Source: Isoetes taiwanensis
Lineage: Eukaryota; Streptophyta; Lycopodiopsida; Isoetales; Isoetaceae
Length of the DNA: 64,000 nt
Assembly: GCA_021234155.1 (NCBI GenBank)
Contig: JAJEKV010000046.1
Coordinates: 7,881,012-7,945,011 of the forward strand
Reading direction: 5' to 3'
The translations under genes and the position numbers were made by a program. Shown here piece after piece: positions 44,750 to 57,086 of this stretch (position 1 is its first letter; every line of letters begins with the position of its first letter). The notes under the pieces are model-generated. The model ran no database searches, was not told the DNA's origin, and saw only the letters and a list, made by a program, of their open reading frames with translations.

Positions 44750-46062
44750 CCAATGAAATTAGATGGGGGACAATAGGATAAGCTTAATTTGAGACCATTT
44801 TTCTAATCATGGGTTTCTGAGCGTCGAGAAATCCTCTTTAAAACCAGCCCAAATTGGGAAGCGAAAACTAGAAATCATACCTAGAGCTGCCCGACAAGCT
44901 TTTCACAATCCATTCTAGATAAGCGATAAAAAATGCATGATTCGTCACGATGGTTTTCTTGATGAAGTTTTCAATATCTTGAACACTTTTCTTACTTTAA
45001 AGAACAATGAGTACCTTCATTCACAAGCATTGATAAAAAAAAGATTAATCTAAAACCATTTGCACAAGAAATTTGAATTGCGGAAAAAAAAGGATGGTAA
45101 GCCCTTACACCTTGATGGCTATTTCATTGACGATTATCACGGGCATTATACAAATTCCCCACGAGAGATCAAGCGGATACCTTAAATTAGGGCGATTAAA
45201 GGTGCGCTTTGAAAATAATGCACTTAGTCAAACCAAGTGTTTGAACCACATTTTCCTTCACGCCCATAGTTGCGATTCTTTGTAAGTGCCATCAAAGACA
45301 CGGTTGGAAATCTACGTTTTTAAGGTACCCAATCCCTATCCACAAAAAATACCTTTGCATTTAGCAATAATCTACTTGGATGATCATTATCTATCTAAAA
45401 GAGACCAAATATATGTTTGCGAAGTTAGTCAACCGACTTTTCAACTTCTTCATTTGTTAAAGTTTTTACGCAAGCGTAATACTTAAGTATAAGCATGATT
45501 ACGACAAAGAAAATGCTCTTAACAAGTACCTACATGGTGTATCTCTCATCTTGAGATAGGGAAACATCATCTTCCTCATTGGACAATGTATCACCATCGA
45601 TCGTCGAAGCTTCTCCATCATCGAGTTGGTATCACTAGAATCCAATATTCCATCCACGGTATGACCCACATGAAAGACACGCTATGGTAAAGAGCATATA
45701 GATATGACCAAATGACAACCATACCTCTCACTTGGCTGTACATTTATCAATGGGTCTTGCCTCGCTTTAATCACATTGTCTTCTTCTGCAAAGTTGTGCA
45801 TAGCATTATTGCTCGCATCATAACTAGCTCGATTGACCATACAAGACTTTCTGAATGGGGTCTTCTTCCTAGACTTTTGTCTATGTCTCATATGCAAACA
45901 ATTCGCAGAAGCTAATGAAAAAATTCTAACCCATAATAGTAAGGGCATTTCTTTGACATATTGTGTAATCCAGGAGTTTACGGCGAGGTTTCTTGCAATA
46001 GAGGAAAAGAAACAACAGACATGAGATATAACAGGGAGCTCCATTGATTCAAAGAATAACCA
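44750..46062. other. AT-rich DNA with short frames, no recognised gene
   Basis: Frames of 60-120 codons occur on both strands, for example 45682-46044 minus. None shows a recognisable motif. It might hold the decayed upstream part of the minus-strand gene at 44.3-44.7 kb. Confidence 0.25.
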
Positions 46063-46386
46063 ATGACCCCAACCAAAGAAGACTTTAACCTTGAAATAAA
46101 GCTTCGGATGGGAAGAAGGCAGAGAAAATCAAGCATCCCGGTAAGAAACAGGGCATATGCTTCTTTTTTTGTTTCCAGAGACACTGAAATCAGTAATTTA
46201 GAAGCATGCAGTTATGGTATTATTTGGTGCGGGCGAAAGCTGGTCATCACTAGTGCTCGAGCTATGGGACAAAATGGAAGCTTATGCTTGTGTGATATCC
46301 ATTGCCCTCGAGGGAGGCGGGGACGAATTCTTCAAGCTGTTGGGACACCTCTGCTTTCGGCCCAAATGCTATTATTAGAATATTAG
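46063..46386 (+). other. open frame of 107 codons, unrecognised
   Basis: The frame begins MTPTKEDFNLEIKLRMG and includes SYGIIWCGRKLVITSARAM and LCLCDIHCPRGRRGRIL. The sequence looks more balanced than its AT-rich surroundings, but no family is recognised and no splice context supports it. Confidence 0.2.
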
Positions 46387-46389
46387 CAC

Positions 46390-47410
<1,021 letters not shown>

Positions 47411-48015
47411 TAGCCTAGACTAAATCCTTTGACTAGCCAAGACATCCAAGCCTTACCTTAACTAACTAAAAGGATAAGACAGGACTTATCAAACCCCAAA
47501 AGGGGAGGCCTTAGAGATTTTAATAAGGTTAAAATTGCACTTATCCTAAAGTGCTAAAATATCAGACCATGGGTATTAATTTAAAACCAAACTATTCCTT
47601 CTTTATTAAAAAAAATTTGTAAAAAAAACAATTCAAAACTAGATATTAAGTAAAGAGTATAGTACAAATATTAAAACTAGAGACAAACAAGTGGTAACAT
47701 CAACAAATAAATCAGAAGGCAGATAGTAACAAAAATAATAGAAATCAAAAAATTACTTCCTCAAAACACAAAAGGACAACAATCTGACTTTAAACTATAT
47801 TTCCAGAAATTATGTTCCCAAAGAAATGTAAAGTGATGTAACAAAGCAGAAAGGAATCCAAGAGTTTAAGTAATGTACCAAATAATGTGCTGTCAAAATA
47901 TAACCAGAAGAAGATTCTTACCATATTTCAGAGTTAAAACAACAATTATACAGATTTTGTTCATAAACTTGCAGAAAAACGCCCACAAGAATACATCATG
48001 CTGAAAACAGGACAT

Positions 48016-48130
48016 GGGAGAAGGAGTTCGGTTACCTGCAGCAAAAAAGCATACATTAGCCTAAGAAGGGTAATAATGCCTATGCTAGCAGGTAAGCTAT
48101 GAACAACCTTGGCCTTTCGGCCCTTTACCC
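48016..48130 (-). ncRNA. conserved ~115-nt block (subfamily B, 3' pseudo-LTR)
   Basis: Relative to A, the inner loop reads GGCATTATTACCC and the distal strand AATGTATGC. The GGGUAA/UUACCC and GCAU/AUGC pairings are kept. Confidence 0.65.
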
Positions 48131-49325
48131 ATAGATTAGAAAAAATACTGTATTTATCTCAAAGGACTACTTAGAAAAATTAGAAAGCAGTAATTAACCA
48201 AATACATCATACTAGTTAAAGGCCTAACAGACCTAAGTGCTTCAGATATTGAAGTCAGCTTAAAAACAATTAAACTTAAAGCATAAATCCAGGTCAAAGG
48301 TAACTAATCACAGACAACCAGATTAAAATTACCATAAGGATGAATTAAACAATAAATACTGGATCTTAATGGAGAAGCTAGCAACATGGCCATGCTATTC
48401 GCAGATGTAGAGATACCAAATTAATTATTCTCTTTGACAAATGCAAAACTTCCAGATGTAATGCATAACCAAACTCCTGACACCATGTCTTGGGCTTAAA
48501 ACCGGCTACAACTTTACAGACTGCCATTCGGGAGTTTATTAACTCCACTAAACCCATTAACTCAATGCATCAAGATTAATTCAGATAGTTAATTCTTACA
48601 CTAATACTCCTGGTATATAAACTACATTATGTGATGTGACAAAGTCAAATTAAGCAATTCAGCAGATCCTTAACATGACAGCACAGCAAATAACAATTTA
48701 TTGGGTCTGTCTAGTGACTTATGAAGCACATAGCACTAGGATTTAAACAGTAGCAGATCTCACCACTCTCGCTAACCAGTATCACCTCAGAGGAATATAA
48801 CAACAATAATGCCAAAGTAAAATCAATAATGCAATATACTTAAATTTCAAAGAAACATCATGCAGTCAGATCATAGATTAATAAAATTAGATGGAATTTC
48901 CTTCAATAATGATGTACTGGACCCCAGAATAAACAGTTAAGCCTTCCATTCTATTGAAATTAGATCATAGATTACGCTTGACTAACAAACTAAGAATTCC
49001 GTGCCAGGACAGTAACATACTCAATAAAAAGTTAATTACTAAAAGGTCATGACATAGAACCATACCCCAACTCCTTTTAAGTGAATAATATATTCCATTT
49101 GTCTAAACCAACATTGCAGAAATAGAGATGTGTTCATTGTGTAATTGACAATTTAATCCAACCATCAACAAATAAACAAGCAGATTAACAACAAACTGTA
49201 GAAATATGCAGACCCAGGGTTAAAAGGATAGATATCCCTGTGATTACTACTCCAATTTAACTGCTAAGTTAGATAGCAACAATTCATAAAGTACTCTCCC
49301 ATCAAATAAGATCAACCAAATGATA

Positions 49326-49644
49326 CACGATTTGGTCATGCGTCATTTTCGAGTCCTCATCTTCGATAGAATTAGCTCTTTGTCACAATATCGATGTTGC
49401 GGCAGGTGATACTCCATCTTTTGCAGCCCCATTGCATGGCAATAGGCACGGTATGAATTTCGATGCCGGGGTCATTCTTTGATTTATTGGGATCCAATCC
49501 ATTCAATGCGCACATCTCAATCAATTGGGCCTTTGTAAATTTGAGTAGCCCCATGTTCGCACCATTTCTTCTCAAAAATTCAATCAAACTAGCCCTGGTA
49601 AGGCCTTTGTTCGGAGCGCCCTCAGGCCTACCTGTTTTACTCAT
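49326..49644 (-). pseudogene. exon 1 copy in the 3' pseudo-LTR (frameshifted)
   Basis: It starts MSKTGRPEGAPNKGLTRASL but lacks clean helices: CTGTCTGCAC of the 5' copy reads AATGCGCAC, GGCTGAG reads AATTTGAG, CCAGACC reads CGCACC. The protein changes frame repeatedly. No exons 2 or 3 follow it, since the element ends at 47408. Confidence 0.8.
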
Positions 49645-50639
49645 CCTTCAGACTCAAAGAGAAATGAGGAAAATAGCAACAACACCCAATATTTATATAC
49701 AGAAGCAACCCTAAAAGGTTCGTAGATTAACCAGTACCTCTTAGAACCCTAATCATGTATTATTAACAGTTTACAAGAAGTATTAAGTAAAAGTTGCGAT
49801 TAGTTACCTGAATCCGACTGTCACTATGAACACGTATGCAATCAGTTTGCATCTCATAATTATTCTCAAATACATCTGTATCAAATAATTTTACGCTCAA
49901 AAGCTTAAAAAAAAAATCGCCTTGAGCAGCTCGGGGTTGAGTTTGCAGCTCCCGATCTAGGGTTTAGCTACCGCTCCCCGATTTAGGGTTTCGATCAATC
50001 CAAGGGTTAGATAGGCCAAACGCGAACATTACGCCCAATTTTCTCTTAATATTCGGTCGGCAACAACACGTTGTCACATATGCGAAAAGTACCCATGTTA
50101 ATGAAAACAATTTGAATGAATATCCAAAAGTCAAATTGCCCTATGATACTACACAATGTCCCATGATAAGGTAAAAATTCTTTACCAATGTATACTTTTA
50201 GTAATTAAGACTTCAACTACTCTTTGCCCCCGTGAAGTGCCAAGTATAGTATGGGGTTCCAAAATTAATCTGATTTAATATGCACGATATTCAAAGCGGG
50301 ACTTTCACGAGAAAACAAAATATGAATAACTCCCATCTAATAACAACAACTATCCTAGGCAATAATAGAAATTTAATGCTTACACTACCAAAATTTCTTG
50401 AATAGATCATCATATAACAAAACTAGTTCTAATGTTAGAACCCTCAATACCATTAGTTTACATAGTGTCCCGTTTAAGCCCAGGATTACCAAATACTATT
50501 CCTGAAAAACCAAGATCCATATACAAGTATTACAGGCATAAAAATAGTACCATCATGTCCTCTGTTCATTCAAAATTTTAGTGTAAAGTCACTTGTGGTG
50601 AGCTACACACCTAGCATAGATCAAATCTACCCTAAACTT

Positions 50640-50757
<118 letters not shown>

Positions 50758-50810
50758 TACCCTACCTCCAACCGGAAGGCATGGATGGGTCCATAAGTTG
50801 CAAAAGGACT

Positions 50811-50841
50811 GGAGGGCCCCTATGCAACATAGGGACCCTCC
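50811..50841 (-). terminator. hairpin after the RT stop (subfamily B)
   Basis: Minus-strand arms GGAGGGTCCCTATG and CATAGGGGCCCTCC pair over 14 positions (one U.G) around a 3-nt loop, 54 nt after the stop codon. The counterpart in subfamily A is at 34461-34486. Confidence 0.6.
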
Positions 50842-50894
50842 TGCCAACTAAAATAAGGAATATCAACAGTACTTTATGCCATAAAAGCAAGAAA

Positions 50895-52961
50895 TCACCT
50901 GTATTTGTTTAGTTCAAACTTCAGCACGCTGATGTCATATTTAAGCCCCGGAAAGTTCTCTTCATGTAAAACTTTTAATACTTTGTGCCATACGTCTTCC
51001 TTTCTGAATCCCTTTGCTGCAAATGTGATAATCAGATCCGAGATGTCCTTAGCGGCACGTAAAGGATTGCTGTTTACGTAAAGATAAGGTTGAACCTGTG
51101 AAATAACCACATTACAGGCCATGAGATAGGGCCTACAGCTACTTGCATTGATGAATCTTGAAGCAACAAAGGGTAATTTATCCCTTTTGTCAAACCTGTA
51201 TGTAATATACATGCCATTGTGATGCGACAGTATCTCTAGAGTCATGTTCAGAAAATCAGCCTTTTTACCAATCATCCTGTTCCCACCACAGTATTCAGTT
51301 TCATCTTTTATAGCCAAATGGTTAAGATTGTAAATTTTGCATTCCACTTTTCCATCCGAAATACCAACATATTTTCTAATACCTGGATTGTTAATGCTGA
51401 AAAGATCATCAATGTATCTGTAAGTGTATTTGAAAGCAGCAGCCTCAACCAGTTTCCCATCCTCCTTTAGTCTGATGATAAAATTCAATTCAAACCATGC
51501 AAGGTATAGATTACACCAAGCCGGGCTTGATGCAAAACCCATAGGTATACCTTTCACCTGTTTCCAAATGCCATTGTGCATTAATAGGAAGCAATTATTG
51601 AGTAACCATCTGTTAACTGCAATAAAAAGTTTACTGTCCATTTTGAACCAGGAACTGCCAACATGTGCTTTATCCTTCCATTCCATCTTAATAGTATTGT
51701 TATCCAAGATTTTATACCATAATTCATAACCTTTGTGCACACTTTTCTTGTATTTCCATATCATTTTTATAACCTGCTCAATGACATTGCATATGCCATC
51801 ATTACCTTCCAAAGGTATATTTTCGTAGCACTTACAAATATCAGCAACAAAGACATCATTAATTTTAGCTGGTAGGTTGCATACTACATCATATATCGAA
51901 CTAATCACCCAAGATGCCTTGATATTATCCGCCATGAATAAATTACCTGCCTTACTCTTGTCATAGCAGATAGTTGACCAGTCATCAAGCATCAGATTTA
52001 AACCAGCTGAAACAATTGAAGCAGTAATAGAAAAAATCGTGTCATGAGCATTAGTAATCCACCTATACTCATGTTTGTGTGCTTTAAAAATCCCAAGTAG
52101 ATATGGTAAACAACTGCTTGACATATGCCCATCCCCAAGTAACATAGAAATTTCCTTACTTAATTGTCCAACAAGATCCTCCTGGGAAATATCAATTTTT
52201 AGGAAATCACTGCTGCTGAGTCTAATGTTAGCTTCATTCCTCATATGCAACGGACATATAAACGATGGGTTATTTGCTGCCTTATCAACTCCTGAAACAT
52301 ACAGGTTCTCAATTAACCAGTCCAAATTTTTAATGACAGCTTCATCACAAATAAGAAATTTCTTCTTTTGCTCAACATTGCTATCAATGAAGTGTTTAGC
52401 TAGCCACTTTGACTCTTTTCTCAATGCTGTCTTACATCCGTTAATGATGTCATCATCAAAGTTATCTAGAACAGATTTGTGCACGCTAAAAAACTGCTCA
52501 ATTGTGAGTTGAATTTCATGCTTGAACTGTTCCAGAGTAAATGGACAATCCGGAATAAAATTAAGACCAGCAGCAAACCAATTTCTGAGCCCTTTGCAAT
52601 GTATAATATTAAGATCAGTAGTTCTAACATGTCCAATTCTGTCATCCAAAAATTTATTTAGTCTGGGAATAGAGCATGGACAATGCGGCTGCTCAGTGCC
52701 TACAAAAACTATCTTAGGTTTATAACAAATATCCTTAAGATTGGGGGAATATCTCCACCCAAATACAGTATTTTCCCATAAATCATACCCAGTGTTTCCA
52801 AAAAATCTGCATAATACCGATTTGAATGTACTGCTAAAACTAATTTTGTCCACCACCTTAGAAAAATAGGTGAAGTGGACATACTTTTTATTAGTTTTTT
52901 CTTTAATCACTTGAAGCTTGAGTCTTCCATCAATTCTTGAAGAAATAAACCTTCTCTTGAT
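50895..52961 (-). CDS. exon 3, reverse transcriptase of Penelope/telomerase type (subfamily B, intact)
   Basis: The exon is open for 688 codons after the acceptor TAAACAG|ATC, starting IKRRFISSRIDGRLKLQ. Counting from residue 1 of exon 3: CPCSIPRLNKFLDD near 95, DKAANNPSFICPLHMR near 225, YLLGIFKAHKHEYRWIT near 287 (template-grip region), VFVADICKCYENIPL near 370 (motif A Asp ~374), KGIPMGFASSPAWCNLYLAW near 470 (motif B), YRYIDDLFSINN near 515 (motif C, both Asp present), KADFLNMTLEIL near 567, ending LKFELNKYR. Motif A ending in NIPL, RYIDD and FLNM fit Penelope-like RTs; these copy RNA into DNA at a nicked target. No GIY-YIG nuclease is seen at the C-terminus, which stops ~100 residues after motif E. 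Confidence 0.9.
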   Translation of the reverse strand: MKRRFISSRIDGRLKLQVIKEKTNKKYVHFTYFSKVVDKISFSSTFKSVLCRFFGNTGYDLWENTVFGWRYSPNLKDICYKPKIVFVGTEQPHCPCSIPRLNKFLDDRIGHVRTTDLNIIHCKGLRNWFAAGLNFIPDCPFTLEQFKHEIQLTIEQFFSVHKSVLDNFDDDIINGCKTALRKESKWLAKHFIDSNVEQKKKFLICDEAVIKNLDWLIENLYVSGVDKAANNPSFICPLHMRNEANIRLSSSDFLKIDISQEDLVGQLSKEISMLLGDGHMSSSCLPYLLGIFKAHKHEYRWITNAHDTIFSITASIVSAGLNLMLDDWSTICYDKSKAGNLFMADNIKASWVISSIYDVVCNLPAKINDVFVADICKCYENIPLEGNDGICNVIEQVIKMIWKYKKSVHKGYELWYKILDNNTIKMEWKDKAHVGSSWFKMDSKLFIAVNRWLLNNCFLLMHNGIWKQVKGIPMGFASSPAWCNLYLAWFELNFIIRLKEDGKLVEAAAFKYTYRYIDDLFSINNPGIRKYVGISDGKVECKIYNLNHLAIKDETEYCGGNRMIGKKADFLNMTLEILSHHNGMYITYRFDKRDKLPFVASRFINASSCRPYLMACNVVISQVQPYLYVNSNPLRAAKDISDLIITFAAKGFRKEDVWHKVLKVLHEENFPGLKYDISVLKFELNKYR

Positions 52962-53164
52962 CTGTTTAGTAAATAAACAGTGTATGAGAAAATCGGCCAG
53001 TAAAGTTTAGGGCGAACCCATAAGATAAAAGGCACAAAGGCCAATGGTAATATGCAATGCAGTCACAGTCAAGCATAAAATATCAAATACCAGGTAAGAT
53101 AAAAGAATTAAAGGAGGAGAAGAATAACTGACCAGTAATTCTTGTTGTTCAAAGCAGCAGTTAC

Positions 53165-54697
53165 CTTTGCTCTAGCATCACTTTCAATTGCTCCAGGTGC
53201 TGAATTCCCAGCAATACCACCAAGCATCATACCACCAGAATTTTTCGTAAGCTTGGGAGGTCTTAAAATGCCACAGGTGACATTACTAGGCAGTGCCCTT
53301 TTTTTATATGTAGGTGCAAAACCCAAACTGCTGTTATCATGTAAATGGTCTATAAGAAACTTCTTGGACCTGAGTGTTTTTTCAATGATTTCAACTGCCC
53401 TGGATTTTCCAAACTCTGCTTTGAGGTTGATGTTGCTATTATCAGCCATCTTGCGTGTCATTTTGAACATAAGATCCCTTAAAAACATGTATCCAATAAA
53501 AGACAGCACAACCCCTTTAATGGGCTCAGTAGCAAGCCAATTAGAGAATAGAGCAAACCTTATTTGTATCTTCTCATTCGTCCAAACCTTTTCAAGATTG
53601 TTTGCCAAGAACCAGATCAAGTGATCAAACCATATGATGTTATCTGGGCACTTATCATCACACACTTTTTCACAATCACATTTAAAGAAAGGACAATATG
53701 TTCTAAAAATCCTTTTAAGGTAGAATTCATTCCTCCTTTCCTCAACCTTCGCCATGTGCCCTTTCTGGCCAATATAGAGCGCTGTACCAATCTGACATTT
53801 CATATTCAGTAATTTCAGATCCAGTGGCAAATTGAAGTCAAAGATTTTCCTTATATGTTTAGTGAAAGATACAGCATCAGCTTCAGCTTTAGAAACCTCT
53901 TCCGGTGTCAATCTGGCTAACATGATCCATGCTTCCTTGCTAATTGGAGCTAAAACCCCTAAATTTTTGCTAGACCAAAGGGCTTGACCAAACTGTTCTC
54001 CATGAATTTCAACATTTCTGTAGGACATAATTGGGAAACTTCCACAGTTGAATAAGTTTAACTCCTTAATGCTATATTCCTCAAGTTTCAATCTGATTCT
54101 GCTCTCCTCATCAATTTCTTCTGTATCATCCCCTTCATCCAAATTGTTAAAGACATCATTGTCATCATCCATATCAAAGAGGCAGTTATCAAGAATGACA
54201 GGAGGCTCACTTTCATCAGCAGCAGTGGATTTTTTGGTATTAGGGACAAAAGTGTGGGGCTTTATATTATTCTGTGTCTCAAGAACAGTGAGGCAGTTGA
54301 CAAAGTCAAGAAGGTCATACATGTCACTTTTATCTGCTGCCATGTGTATGCCAGGTAGTTCATTATACGTCTTGACAACAAGGTTATGGCAATCATCATA
54401 TGCTTTCTTTTTAAATCCTGATACCAGCTCCAGCATTTTATTAAACCCAAGAAATAGGATAGCTGAAATCTCACCTTCTACCAGAGTACATTCTTTGCAG
54501 ATCAGAAGATTGTGGATCTCCTGGTTTTTTATGCAAGATAAAACAGTCTGAACCGCCTTGTTGGGAGCCAAAATGCCAGCAGCTACATATCCAAGATTCC
54601 CAAGTTCTGTATACCAAGTAGGCCTATTATCCAGCACATTTTGGTGATTATTCTGCTGATTGATGTTGAAGATTTTTTGCAAACTGGAGGTACCTTC
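53165..54697 (-). CDS. exon 2, N-terminal extension of the RT (subfamily B, intact)
   Basis: It has 511 codons, phase 0 at both ends: acceptor CATTTTTCAG|GAAGG, donor GCAAAG|GTAACT. It begins EGTSSLQKIFNINQQNN. An acidic region (FDMDDDNDVFNNLDEGDD) lies near residue 170, a Cys cluster YCPFFKCDCEKVCDDKC near 350, and VEIIEKTLRSKKFLIDHLHD near 450. Nothing matches a domain I know. The Cys cluster may be a zinc-binding fold for nucleic acid contact (inference). A 203-bp intron separates it from exon 3. Confidence 0.8.
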
Positions 54698-54803
54698 CTG
54701 AAAAATGACTATGTGAGTAAATCATTAAGTTGGCAAAGCCATAAACTTATTTAAGTGAAACCATCAACACCTATTAACAAATTATCAAATTATCAAATTA
54801 TCG

Positions 54804-54956
54804 CTAAGGCCCACACCGGTAAAACCAGTGATTTGAAATCGGGTATATATACTAGCCTAGACTAAATCCTTTGACTAGCCAAGACATCCAAGCCTTACCT
54901 TAACTAACTAAAAGGATAAGACAGGACTTATCAAACCCCAAAAGGGGAGGCCTTAG
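54804..54956 (-). ncRNA. multi-stem RNA across the TA junction (subfamily B)
   Basis: The closing stem CUAAGGCC/GGCCUUAG and the CCCC-UUUU-GGGG hairpin are kept. The middle hairpin is CUUAUCCUU / AAGGUAAG with the UUAGUUAG loop. The last hairpin is CACUGG-UUUUA-CCGGUG, where subfamily A has CUCUGG/CCAGAG: second pair A-U for U-A, fourth U.G for U-A. TATATATA lies between the last two hairpins. Confidence 0.75.
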
Positions 54957-55456
54957 AGATTTTAATAAGGTTAAAATTGCACTTATCCTAAAGTGCTAAA
55001 ATATCAGACCATGGGTATTAATTTAAAACCAAACTATTCCTTCTTTATTAAAAACTGTTGTAAAAAAACAATTCAAAACTAGATATTAAGTAAAGAGTAT
55101 AGTACAAATATTAAAACTAGAGACAAACAAGTGGTAACATCAACAAATAAATCAGAAGGCAGATAGTAACCAAAAATAATAGAAATCAAAAAATTACTTC
55201 CTCAAAACACAAAAGGACAACAATCTGACTTTAAACTATATTTCCAGAAATTATGTTCCCAAAGAAATGTAAAGTGATGTAACAAAGCAGAAAGGAATCC
55301 AAGAGTTTAAGTAATGTACCAAATAATGTGCTGTCAAAATATAACCAGAAGAAGATTCTTACCATATTTCAGAGTTAAAACAACAATTATACAGATTTTG
55401 TTCATAAACTTGCAGAAAAACGCCCACAAGAATACATCATGCTGAAAACAGGACAT

Positions 55457-55571
55457 GGGAGAAGGAGTTGGTTACTGCGCAGCAAAAAAGCATACATTAG
55501 CCTAAGAAGGGTAATAATGCCTATGCTAGCAGGTAAGCTATGAACAACCTTGGCCTTTCGGCCCTTTACCC
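55457..55571 (-). ncRNA. conserved ~115-nt block (subfamily B, 5' pseudo-LTR)
   Basis: It is identical to the 3' copy except at the splice-like centre, which reads GCTGCGCAGTAACC instead of GCTGCAGGTAACCG, again a change at CTG/CAG words. Confidence 0.65.
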
Positions 55572-56765
55572 ATAGATTAGAAAAAATACTGTATTTATCT
55601 CAAAGGACTACTTAGAAAAATTAGAAAGCAGTAATTAACCAAATACATCATACTAGTTAAAGGCCTAACAGACCTAAGTGCTTCAGATATTGAAGTCAGC
55701 TTAAAAACAATTAAACTTAAAGCATAAATCCAGGTCAAAGGTAACTAATCACAGACAACCAGATTAAAATTACCATAAGGATGAATTAAACAATAAATAC
55801 TGGATCTTAATGGAGAAGCTAGCAACATGGCCATGCTATTCGCAGATGTAGAGATACCAAATTAATTATTCTCTTTGACAAATGCAAAACTTCCAGATGT
55901 AATGCATAACCAAACTCCTGACACCATGTCTTGGGCGAAACCAGCTACAACTTTACAGACTGCCATTCAGGAGTTTATTAACTCCACTAAACCCATTAAC
56001 TCAATGCATCAAGATTAATTCAGATAGTTAATTCTTACACTAATACTCCTGGTATATAAACTACATTATGTGATGTGACAAAGTCAAATTAAGCAATTCA
56101 GCAGATCCTTAACATGACAGCACAGCAAATAACAATTTATTGGGTCTGTCTAGTGACTTATGAAGCACATAGCACTAGGATTTAAACAGTAGCAGATCTC
56201 ACCACTCTCGCTAACCAGTATCACCTCAGAGGAATATAACAACAATAATGCCAAAGTAAAATCAATAATGCAATATACTTAAATTTCAAAGAAACATCAT
56301 GCAGTCAGATCATAGATTAATAAAATTAGATGGAATTTCCTTCAATAATGATGTACTGGACCCCAGAATAAACAGTTAAGCCTTCCATTCTATTGAAATT
56401 AGATCATAGATTACGCTTGACTAACAAACTAAGAATTCCGTGCCAGGACAGTAACATACTCAATAAAAAGTTAATTACTAAAAGGTCATGACATAGAACC
56501 ATACCCCAACTCCTTTTAAGTGAATAATATATTCCATTTGTCTAAACCAACATTGCAGAAATAGAGATGTGTTCATTGTGTAATTGACAATTTAATCCAA
56601 CCATCAACAAATAAACAAGCAGATTAACAACAAACTGTAGAAATATGCAGACCCAGGGTTAAAAGGATAGATATCCCTGTGATTACTACTCCAATTTAAC
56701 TGCTAAGTTAGATAGCAACAATTCATAAAGTACTCTCCCATCAAATAAGATCAACCAAATGATAC

Positions 56766-57086
56766 CTGATTTGGCTGTACGTCATTTTCAGAGTCCTCAT
56801 CTTCGATAGAATTAGCTACTGTCACAATATCGATGTTGCCAGCAGCTGATACTCCATCTTTTGCAGCCCCATTGCATGGCAATAGGCCTGGTATGAATTT
56901 CCTGATGCCAGGGTCATTCTTTGATTTATTGGGATCCAATCCATTCTGTCTGCACATCTCAATCAATTGGGCCTTTGTAGGCTGAGTAGCCCCATGTTCC
57001 AGACCATTTCTTCTCAAAAATTCAATCAAACTAGCCCTGGTAAGGCCTTTGTTCGGAGCGCCCTCAGGCCTACCTGTTTTACTCAT
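56766..57086 (-). CDS. exon 1, SAP-like domain protein (subfamily B, intact)
   Basis: It has 107 codons: MSKTGRPEGAPNKGLTRASL, then FLRRNGLEHGATQPTKAQ and LIEMCRQNGLDPNKSK (helix-turn-helix-like pair as in SAP motifs), IRKFIPGLLPC and an acidic tail SIEDEDSENDVQPNQ. It ends in phase 0 at CAG|GTATCA and splices to exon 2. The TATA box is 48 nt upstream. SAP motifs usually bind DNA in nuclear proteins; here it would be the extreme N-terminus of the RT protein or, unspliced, a 111-residue protein on its own. Confidence 0.75.

Noticed and set aside
50895-52961. C-terminal GIY-YIG nuclease after the RT
   Set aside because: The protein ends about 100 residues after the last RT motif, and no GIY or YIG-type motif was found in exons 1-3.
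54048-54551. 167-codon plus-strand frame and others antisense to the subfamily B exons
   Set aside because: They are shadows of exons 2 and 3 on the minus strand.
50895-57086. The spliced RT gene as a telomerase gene
   Set aside because: Multiple tandem copies with terminal repeats and boundary TA tracts indicate a mobile element, and no TERT-specific N-terminal domain is visible.
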